A stretch of 12,488 nucleotides of DNA from JASMTM01 sp964441735 (GTDB lineage: Bacteria > Thermotogota > Thermotogae > Petrotogales > Kosmotogaceae): positions 1 to 12,488 of the forward strand of contig CAYTVB010000047.1 in assembly GCA_964441735.1 (NCBI GenBank), read 5' to 3'. Under the pieces are notes generated by a model, which saw only the letters and a program-made list of their open reading frames with translations, searched no databases and was not told the origin of the DNA. The translations under genes and the position numbers were made by a program. Positions 6,559-12,488 of the stretch are shown one piece after another. Position 1 is the stretch's first letter; each line of letters starts with the position of its first letter.

Positions 6559-7727
6559 AGCTTTTGGATATACGCAACTTAAAGAAGTTTTTTCCAATAC
6601 GGCAGGGCTTTTTGATAGAGCGAACTGTGGGTTTTGTCAAAGCAGTAGATGATATTTCTTTTGATCTGGACCGAGGAAAAACCTTTGGAATTGTCGGAGA
6701 ATCTGGTTGTGGAAAAACAACGATCGGGAAAACCATTTTAAGACTACACGAACCAACTGAAGGCGAAATATTGATTGATGATGAAGATACGACATTTTAC
6801 TTTTTTAAGAAAAAAGATGCACTGGAACATTTAAACAAGAATTACTTTTCATTACCATCTTTTAATAATGGCGGGAAAGATTTAGAACCTCATCAACTCA
6901 AGATCTATGATGTTTACAATAAAGCCAATAAGAATCCAAAGAAAACACTGGATCTACTATTCGAAAAGAAAAAACAAAAAACAAAAGAGCTCAGACAAAA
7001 AGCGCAGATAGTGTTTCAAGACCCCATGTCTTCACTTAATCCAAGAATGACAGTTGGTCAAATGCTATCAGAACCTCTCATATTCCATGGCTTTGCCAAA
7101 GATATTGATCAAGCAGTGGAAATCGTTAAAGATTTGTTATCAAAAGTAGGATTGAAATCGTATCATATCGATAGATACCCTCATCAATTTAGTGGGGGAC
7201 AAAGGCAAAGAATTGCAATAGCCAGAGCAATTAGTGTCAACCCTGATCTTTTGGTACTTGATGAGCCAACATCAGCACTTGATGTATCGGTTCAGGCTCA
7301 AATTGTCAAACTCTTAAAAAAGCTTCAGGAAGATTTGAACGCTGGATATTTATTTATTTCTCATGATCTTGCTCTTGTTAGTTTTATATGTAATAGTGTT
7401 GGAGTTATGTATCTTGGAAGGATTGTTGAAAGTGGTGATAGCTCTGAAATTTTTGACAACCCACTTCATCCTTATACTAGAGCTTTATTGGCGGCAGCAC
7501 CAATCGCTGATCCTAAAAAGAAAAGAAACAGAAAAGACCTTATAGGGGGACAGGTACCAAGCCCTATTAACAGACCAAAAGGTTGTTTCTTCCATCCAAG
7601 ATGTAAATATAAGATTAAAGGTCTTTGTGAAGAAAAATATCCACCAGAGTTCCAAATAGATGATAACCATTTTGTTGCGTGTCATCTTTATTCTGAAACT
7701 TCTCTAAAAGGAGGGGAAAAAACATGA
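6555..7727 (+). CDS. oppF: Opp/Dpp-family importer ATPase, OppF-like, with internal insert
   Basis: Second ATPase of the importer, 390 residues against about 310-340 for common OppF. Motifs are Walker A GESGCGKT (48-55), Q-loop Gln155 in VFQDPMSSLNP, signature FSGGQRQR (212-219), Walker B LLVLDEP (232-238) with Glu237, and switch His270. The extra length lies between Walker A and the Q-loop: residues about 80-145 form a charged, lysine-rich segment of which roughly 50 residues exceed the normal spacing. The C-terminal domain has HPYTRALL (305-312) and cysteines C344, C350, C358 and C376, spaced almost as in OppD. The start overlaps the oppD stop as ATGA, and AAGGAGG (6541-6547) lies 7 nt upstream, so translation is tightly coupled. 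It overlaps the next gene in the same way. All catalytic motifs are intact, so an active ATPase is expected. Confidence 0.95.
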   Translation: MKLLDIRNLKKFFPIRQGFLIERTVGFVKAVDDISFDLDRGKTFGIVGESGCGKTTIGKTILRLHEPTEGEILIDDEDTTFYFFKKKDALEHLNKNYFSLPSFNNGGKDLEPHQLKIYDVYNKANKNPKKTLDLLFEKKKQKTKELRQKAQIVFQDPMSSLNPRMTVGQMLSEPLIFHGFAKDIDQAVEIVKDLLSKVGLKSYHIDRYPHQFSGGQRQRIAIARAISVNPDLLVLDEPTSALDVSVQAQIVKLLKKLQEDLNAGYLFISHDLALVSFICNSVGVMYLGRIVESGDSSEIFDNPLHPYTRALLAAAPIADPKKKRNRKDLIGGQVPSPINRPKGCFFHPRCKYKIKGLCEEKYPPEFQIDDNHFVACHLYSETSLKGGEKT

Positions 7728-9445
7728 AGAAGTTAGCACTTTTTTTGGTCGTGCTTCTAGCTGTAGGTTTTGCTTTTGCTCAGGAACCTGAATATCTTGT
7801 TGATGACCTCGATGGTAAGCCCGGCGGTACATTATATTTAACCACTACTCAGGGTCCAAAAACTCTTAATGATTCCTGGGCTCAAGAAACAAGCTCCACA
7901 GACATCATTGACATTTTCCTCGATGCATTACTTAGCGCAGATCTTGGCGGTAACCCAGCTGGAGGAGGACTTGCCAAAGATTGGTGGTACTCTGAAGACG
8001 AAAAAACTGTATTTTTCCAGATCAGAGATGGTTTAAAATGGTCAGACGGTGAACCATTTACCATCGAAGATGTTGCATGGACGTTCAGAGAAATTTACTT
8101 TGTTGAAGGTATGACAGCAAACGGCCCTACAGGCTACGTTGACAGTAATGACGAACTTCCAGAAATTGAAATTGTTGACGATACAACAATTTCATTCACA
8201 TGGTCAACGCCATCTTACTGGGGATTTAGAGCCGTAGCATGGACAAGCATTCTTCCAAAACATGTTCTTAACGAAGCTGTAGAAAATGAAACATACCAGC
8301 AGGCCTGGACAGTTGATGAAATTGACAGTGTTGTTGGAATGGGTCCATTTATTCCTGTAGAGTACTCAGAAGGCACAAGAGTTGTGCTCGAAAGAAATCC
8401 CCATTTTTATGCAGTTGATAAAAATGGTGTAAAATTACCCTATCTTGACAGAGTAATTTTCCAAATTGTTCCTGACCTCAATACAGAACTCTTAAAATTC
8501 GAGGCAGGAGAATGTGATATTTATGGACCAACAGCTGAAAACTTCCCAAGAATTGCCGAACAGGCAGAAGAAAAAGGTTGGGTAGTAGGTACCGGTGGAC
8601 CTGTAACCGGTTCAAGTTTCGTTGCGTTGAACCTGGTTAATCAGGACCCTGCAAAGAGAGCATGGCTTAGAAATGTGAACTTTAGAAGAGCATTAGTTTA
8701 CATGCTTGATAGAGAAAGCGTTATTGAAACACTATACAACGGACTAGGTACTCCATTGTATGGTCCAGTGCCTCCATCTTCTGGATTCTACAATCCTGAG
8801 ATTGAAGAGGAATTCCCGTATAAATATTCAATCGTAAGGGCCAGACTTGAACTCAAAAAGGGTGGCTTTGACTGGGATAACGCCGGTAATTTAATAGACG
8901 CTGATGGAAACCGTGTTGAATTTAATATGACAACAAATGTTGGAAACAATGTACGTGAAGCAATTGGTAATATTATGGTTGAAAGTGCAAGTAAGGTTGG
9001 CATCAAGATCAACTTTGTACCAATGCAATTCAATACACTTGTACAGAAACTCCTTGGTCCTGACTTTGATGCTGTTATAATTGGCCTCACTGGTGGTTCA
9101 GATCCAGGTAGTGGCTGGAATGTGTGGAGAACTGATGGTGGACTACACTTTTTCAACTACTCACCTGAACTCAGACCCGACACAGTATCTGAAGATATTT
9201 ACAAACAGTTTGACTGGGAAAAACGCATTCATGAGATTTATGTTGAATCTCTAGGTGCTTTTGGTGAAGACAGATATGACCTCTTTGCTGAATTCCAGAT
9301 GCTCTGTGCTGAATATCAACCAATGATTTACACAATTGCACAGAATTACCTCTATGCACGTCAGGGAAACGTACATATTGCTAACCCCGATCCAAATCCA
9401 TTTGCCGGTCAATTGTGGCATATGTACGGAATCTGGAAGGAATAA
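7724..9445 (+). CDS. Secreted family-5 solute-binding protein of the importer
   Basis: Extracytoplasmic receptor that delivers ligand to OppB/OppC. Residues 1-19 form a Sec signal peptide: MKK, a hydrophobic core, and AFA before Gln20. No lipobox cysteine is present, so it is a free or otherwise retained protein rather than a lipoprotein. The mature part fits SBP_bac_5, with GGLAKDW (81-87), the hallmark RDGLKWSDGEPFTIEDV (101-117), YLDRV near 243 and a long aromatic-rich C-terminal lobe. At 573 residues it is within the family range of about 500-650. It overlaps oppF by ATGA and is preceded by AAGGAGG (7708-7714). Its place after both ATPase genes and before the permeases differs from the common binding-protein-first order. 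Ligand is unknown: oligopeptides by family, though oligosaccharides are well documented for relatives in Thermotogota. Confidence 0.94.
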   Translation: MKKLALFLVVLLAVGFAFAQEPEYLVDDLDGKPGGTLYLTTTQGPKTLNDSWAQETSSTDIIDIFLDALLSADLGGNPAGGGLAKDWWYSEDEKTVFFQIRDGLKWSDGEPFTIEDVAWTFREIYFVEGMTANGPTGYVDSNDELPEIEIVDDTTISFTWSTPSYWGFRAVAWTSILPKHVLNEAVENETYQQAWTVDEIDSVVGMGPFIPVEYSEGTRVVLERNPHFYAVDKNGVKLPYLDRVIFQIVPDLNTELLKFEAGECDIYGPTAENFPRIAEQAEEKGWVVGTGGPVTGSSFVALNLVNQDPAKRAWLRNVNFRRALVYMLDRESVIETLYNGLGTPLYGPVPPSSGFYNPEIEEEFPYKYSIVRARLELKKGGFDWDNAGNLIDADGNRVEFNMTTNVGNNVREAIGNIMVESASKVGIKINFVPMQFNTLVQKLLGPDFDAVIIGLTGGSDPGSGWNVWRTDGGLHFFNYSPELRPDTVSEDIYKQFDWEKRIHEIYVESLGAFGEDRYDLFAEFQMLCAEYQPMIYTIAQNYLYARQGNVHIANPDPNPFAGQLWHMYGIWKE

Positions 9446-9470
9446 TACAGGGGTACTTTTTCTCTATTTT

Positions 9471-9501
9471 GCGGGAGGGGAGTATCCCTCCCGCTTTAGC
9501 T
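9471..9501 (+). terminator. Intra-operon hairpin, probable partial terminator or mRNA stabiliser
   Basis: In the 101-bp gap between the binding-protein gene and oppB, GCGGGAGGG (9471-9479) pairs perfectly with CCCTCCCGC (9486-9494) around a 6-nt loop, followed by TTTAGCT. The stem is very GC-rich but the U tract is broken by AGC, so termination should be incomplete. It could also block 3' exonuclease and preserve upstream mRNA. Confidence 0.7.
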
Positions 9502-9546
9502 TTAGTTAACATCTAAACTTTCTCAGTTTTTCAAGGAGGGAAGAAA

Positions 9547-10518
9547 GTGCTCAAATACATTGTTAGAAGACTTATTCTTGCTATTCCCGTATTACTGGGT
9601 GTTTCAGTTTTAGCTTTTATGATAATATCAGCAGCACCTGGTGATTTTTTGGATAACTATAGACTAAATCCCTCAGTAAGTCCCAGACAGGTGGAAGTTC
9701 TTGAACGACAGTTCGGATTTGATAAACCTATTGTTGTACAGTACTTTAAATGGCTGGGTGAAGTTTTACGAGGTAATTTTGGTTATTCGTTTGTTTATCA
9801 TGTTCCAGTTTTTGACCTTATCTGGAGAAGATTGGGAGCCACATTACTTCTTAGTATAACAACATTAATATTCACCTGGGGAATTGCAATACCGCTTGGA
9901 ATATTCGCTGCACTTCGGCAATATTCAGCTAGCGATCAGGGATTATCCGTTTTTGCTTTTATAGGCTTATCAATTCCAAACTTCTTCTTTGCATTATTAT
10001 GGTTATTTATGGCTGCCAAAACTGGCTGGTTCCCCATAGGTGGGATTATTTCACTTAATTACGATGAGTTATCCTTGATAGGCAAAATTGGTGATTATTT
10101 ATGGCACGTTGTGGGCCCCGTTGTGACACTTGGAACAGCAGGCTTGGCCGGACAAATGAGACAGATGCGAGGACAACTGCTCGATCAACTTAAACAGGAT
10201 TATGTTCTTTTTGCAAGAGCAAAAGGAATGCCTGAAAAGAATGTAATCTATACCCATGCTGTTCGTAATGCAATTAACCCTTTGATTACAATGTTTGGTT
10301 ATGCTCTTTCAGCATTGTTGGGTGGTGCTGTTTTAACTGAGACGGTATTTGGATGGCCTGGTATGGGAAGACTTGTTATTCAGGCACTGACATCGCAGGA
10401 TTTGTTCCTGGTTATGGCTTCGCTTTTATTGGCATCATTGATGTTGGTTATTGGAAATCTATCTGCGGATTTACTACTCGCCTGGGTTGATCCCAGAATT
10501 CGCTACAGACTTAGATAG
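9547..10518 (+). CDS. oppB: Opp/Dpp-family importer permease, OppB-like
   Basis: First channel subunit of the importer, with the normal 323-residue length. About six membrane segments are visible, near 9-29, 98-124, 133-156, 186-203, 245-265 and 285-312. The periplasmic stretch between the first two contains the OppB element APGDF (30-34) and GNFGYSF (76-82). The cytoplasmic EAA loop that contacts the ATPase is DYVLFARAKGMPEKNVIYTH (218-237), followed by AVRNAINPLI. The conserved ETVFGWPGMG (265-274) and a C-terminal DPRIRYR (315-321) also fit. The start is GTG at 9547, set by AAGGAGG (9533-9539) with 7 nt between. It follows the intra-operon hairpin, so it may be made in smaller amounts than the binding protein. 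oppC follows at once. Confidence 0.95.
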   Translation: MLKYIVRRLILAIPVLLGVSVLAFMIISAAPGDFLDNYRLNPSVSPRQVEVLERQFGFDKPIVVQYFKWLGEVLRGNFGYSFVYHVPVFDLIWRRLGATLLLSITTLIFTWGIAIPLGIFAALRQYSASDQGLSVFAFIGLSIPNFFFALLWLFMAAKTGWFPIGGIISLNYDELSLIGKIGDYLWHVVGPVVTLGTAGLAGQMRQMRGQLLDQLKQDYVLFARAKGMPEKNVIYTHAVRNAINPLITMFGYALSALLGGAVLTETVFGWPGMGRLVIQALTSQDLFLVMASLLLASLMLVIGNLSADLLLAWVDPRIRYRLR

Positions 10519-10524
10519 GGGTGA
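10518..10524 (+). promoter_or_regulatory. Ribosome-binding site fixing the TTG start of oppC
   Basis: GGGGTGA, then 5 nt, then TTG at 10530 repeats the layout at oppD exactly. The alternative in-frame GTG at 10521 lies inside this site with no room for ribosome binding, so the TTG is preferred. The site begins at the last base of the oppB stop codon. Confidence 0.7.
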
Positions 10525-10529
10525 GTTTT

Positions 10530-12197
10530 TTGAAAAAAAATGATAAAAAACTGAATAAAAAAAGTGAACAATCAGGCGAAGTTAGAAAAGAAGATCTTTT
10601 TGAAGTTGAGTATCTAAACCGGTGGCAACTTATATGGCGCGCATTAAAAAGACATAAACTTGGTATCATTTCAATGTGGATTCTCATGATTTTTTACCTT
10701 ATAGCAATATTTGCCAATTTCTTTTCGCCATATAATCCGTATGCTCAAAATCAAGAATTATCGTACTCTCCTCCATCGAATATTAGATGGCTGGATGAAG
10801 AGGGAAAATTGACCTGGCCTTATGTTTATCCTTATGTTTTGGAAAGAGATCCTCAAACATATAGGACTAGCTTTGCTGAAGGAACTTCAATTCAAAGTTT
10901 AGTAGCAAAGGATTTGAAAACTGGAGAAACAAAAGAATTCGCTATTAGCAAAAATAATGTCAAATCAATTTATATGGTTGTTGAAACAACCCAGTATGCA
11001 GAAGATACTGAAGGGAAGACTGCTCAACTTACGACAAGATCTGAATATAAAGTTGTAGAGTCGCTGAAGTTAAGTGAAGTAAGCGTTTTGGATGGACCGC
11101 TAAGAACTGAACGTGAAGATCCAGACTATCTTAAAAACTTACCTACCTGGCAATATCCTGGTTTAAAAGAAATTGGAGAACCAGTAAAATTAATAACAGA
11201 AAAAAAATTACACAGAATATATGCTGTAACAAAAGATGAAATCAAAGAAGTTGTTAAAGAAGCAATTATTCTTGTTAACGATGTACTGGATGTTGAAGGT
11301 GGAGATCTGGCGCTTGCAAGGAGTTATCTTAGTGAATTTGAAATTGATCCTGATTTGTTTGAAATAGTTCAAAATCCAGAAGTAATGGAATATGAAACGA
11401 GAAAATTCCCGATTAAATTCTTTGTGCGTTCCTGGAACTATAAGCTCCTTTGGCTTATTCCTGCAGATATTCACCTTTTTGGTGTCGAATCACCTGCAGA
11501 AATACATCTATTTGGTGGAGATGCTTATGGCCGTGATGTATTTTCACGAATACTATTTGGTTCAAGAATATCCTTATCTATTGGTTTAATGGGAATCATG
11601 ATCACTTTCACTTTAGCTCTGCTTATCGGAGGAGCAGCCGGTTATTATGGTGGTTGGGCTGATGAAATTTCAATGAGGTCAACTGAAATACTGATGTCGA
11701 TTCCTGGTTTCTATTTACTTATTTCACTTAGAGCAATTTTACCTGTAGGATTACCTCCCCATATTACTTATTTACTAATCGTCATTATTCTGAGTTTTAT
11801 TGGCTGGCCTGGTATGTCGAGGGTTATACGTGGCATGGTACTTTCTTTAAAATCCAACGAATTTGTTGAAGCTGCTATGGCTATGGGTTATCCTGATAGG
11901 AGAATTATATGGAAGCATATTATTCCGAACACATCAACTTACATCATCGTTGCTGCAACCCTGGCAATACCTCAATATATAATTGGCGAGGCCGGACTAA
12001 GTTTCCTAGGCTTGGGTATTAGTGAACCTTCTGCCAGCTGGGGACTAATGCTGAGTCAGGCGCAGAATATAAAATCTATGACTGAAGCACCATGGTTACT
12101 GCTACCTGGTCTCTTTATATTCATAGTTGTTATGGCATTTAACTTACTTGGTGATGCTTTGAGAGACGCGCTTGATCCAAGAGCATTGGGAATATAA
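10530..12197 (+). CDS. oppC: Opp/Dpp-family importer permease, OppC-like, with large extracytoplasmic insert
   Basis: Second channel subunit. Numbering below counts from the GTG at 10521, which gives 558 residues; the preferred TTG start gives 555. Common OppC is about 290-390. A lysine-rich N-terminus precedes membrane segment 1 (about 48-68). Residues 70-118 (SPYNPY, YVYPYVLERDPQTY) and 295-345 (FPIKFFVRSWNYKLL, then GRDVFSRILFGSR) match the longer OppC form. Between them, about 119-291 are extra: charged, mixed strand and helix, no membrane segment. By topology this part lies outside the membrane, where the binding protein docks. The core has about five more segments from 350 on, the EAA loop EFVEAAMAMGYPDRRI (447-462) with HIIPN (466-470), GEAGLSFLGLG (489-499), and the C-terminal DPR (552-554). 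The frame is uninterrupted. It is the last gene of the operon. Confidence 0.93.
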   Translation: MKKNDKKLNKKSEQSGEVRKEDLFEVEYLNRWQLIWRALKRHKLGIISMWILMIFYLIAIFANFFSPYNPYAQNQELSYSPPSNIRWLDEEGKLTWPYVYPYVLERDPQTYRTSFAEGTSIQSLVAKDLKTGETKEFAISKNNVKSIYMVVETTQYAEDTEGKTAQLTTRSEYKVVESLKLSEVSVLDGPLRTEREDPDYLKNLPTWQYPGLKEIGEPVKLITEKKLHRIYAVTKDEIKEVVKEAIILVNDVLDVEGGDLALARSYLSEFEIDPDLFEIVQNPEVMEYETRKFPIKFFVRSWNYKLLWLIPADIHLFGVESPAEIHLFGGDAYGRDVFSRILFGSRISLSIGLMGIMITFTLALLIGGAAGYYGGWADEISMRSTEILMSIPGFYLLISLRAILPVGLPPHITYLLIVIILSFIGWPGMSRVIRGMVLSLKSNEFVEAAMAMGYPDRRIIWKHIIPNTSTYIIVAATLAIPQYIIGEAGLSFLGLGISEPSASWGLMLSQAQNIKSMTEAPWLLLPGLFIFIVVMAFNLLGDALRDALDPRALGI

Positions 12198-12273
12198 TGT
12201 ATGATGATAGATCGGCTATAACCGAAGTATTGTATTAATTTGTTTTCTTAACGTTATTGGATGAAAATAATTG

Positions 12274-12313
12274 CGAGCTCTCCAGATTTTTTACGAGGGC
12301 TCGTTTTATTTTT
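12274..12313 (+). terminator. Rho-independent terminator of the opp operon
   Basis: CGAGCTCTC (12274-12282) pairs with GAGGGCTCG (12295-12303) with one G-U pair and a 12-nt loop. TTTTATTTTT follows at once (12304-12313), a good U tract for the plus strand. It lies 76 nt after the oppC stop. The structure also sits just past the stop of the convergent gene and may serve it weakly. Confidence 0.85.
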
Positions 12314-12488
12314 CAGCATTTATTACAATAGATAAAGCTATCATTAAACAAATAAAAAGTAGCATGAGTATTCCGGGTAAAGAAGGTATTTCCTGAATCT
12401 CAAGCAATCTATAAATAGGTTTTAATAACCATCCAAGACCTTTTTGATAAATTCCATATATATATATTATTAGAGAAGAGGTACTAAG
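12306..12488 (-). CDS. C-terminal fragment of a convergent membrane protein
   Basis: The minus strand is open from the window edge to a TAA at 12308-12306, giving 60 residues of a gene whose start is outside the window. It has an amphipathic stretch (YGIYQKGLGWLLKPIYRLLE), then a short linker with EIPSLPG, then a hydrophobic segment of about 20 residues (ILMLLFICLMIALSIVIN) ending in AEK. This looks like the last transmembrane helix of a membrane protein with a very short tail. I do not recognise the family. The stop lies beside the opp terminator, as expected for tail-to-tail genes. The TATATATATAT run at 12456-12466 is part of this frame and encodes Ile/Tyr residues. No internal ATG in this frame has a good ribosome-binding site. 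Confidence 0.6.
   Translation of the reverse strand, partial: LSTSSLIIYIYGIYQKGLGWLLKPIYRLLEIQEIPSLPGILMLLFICLMIALSIVINAEK

Noticed and set aside
8788..9156. Minus-strand open frame of 122 codons inside the binding-protein gene
   Set aside because: The plus-strand frame encodes a well-supported family-5 binding protein over its whole length; the antisense frame has no start signal or domain.
12456..12466. Alternating TA run as a repeat element or promoter
   Set aside because: It is short and lies within the open frame of the convergent membrane-protein fragment, where it encodes Ile/Tyr residues.

Overview
The window is ordinary, densely packed bacterial chromosome, AT-rich and with strong Shine-Dalgarno sequences. 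The protein types point to a member of the Thermotogota, most likely near Kosmotoga or Mesotoga: a family-5 binding protein with a plain (non-lipoprotein) signal peptide, an enlarged OppC, and an OppF with a lysine-rich insert. This assignment is an inference from protein character, not from a database match. No rRNA, tRNA, CRISPR array, insertion sequence or phage gene is visible.

Two divergent operons leave a shared control region of about 100 bp (5420-5520). Leftward (minus strand), in transcription order, are an AlaX-type alanyl-tRNA editing protein with a DHHA1 domain (5419-4292), the replicative helicase gene dnaB (4295-2931, overlapping alaX by 4 bp), an ABC-2-type exporter ATPase (2879-2127), its large duplicated membrane permease (2095-566), and a small acidic coiled-coil protein of unknown function (561-127). 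A near-perfect 13-bp hairpin at 79-110 closes this operon.

Rightward (plus strand) is a complete peptide/oligosaccharide-type (Opp/Dpp family) ABC importer in the order ATPase oppD (5521-6558), ATPase oppF (6555-7727), secreted binding protein (7724-9445), permease oppB (9547-10518), permease oppC (10530-12197). The first three genes are joined by ATGA overlaps. A strong GC-rich hairpin between the binding protein and oppB probably lowers permease expression relative to the binding protein. A terminator at 12274-12313 ends the operon and lies between it and the 3' end of a convergent, truncated membrane-protein gene (12488-12306).

The binding protein should capture a ligand outside the membrane and pass it to the OppB/OppC channel, which OppD/OppF drive by ATP hydrolysis. 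The substrate cannot be read from sequence; in Thermotogota, Opp-family importers often carry sugars rather than peptides. I see no clearly new multi-gene defence or metabolic system. The points most worth a second look are the roughly 170-residue extracytoplasmic insert in OppC, the OppF insert, the overlapping divergent promoters, the intra-operon hairpin, and the coupling of a tRNA-editing gene to dnaB.
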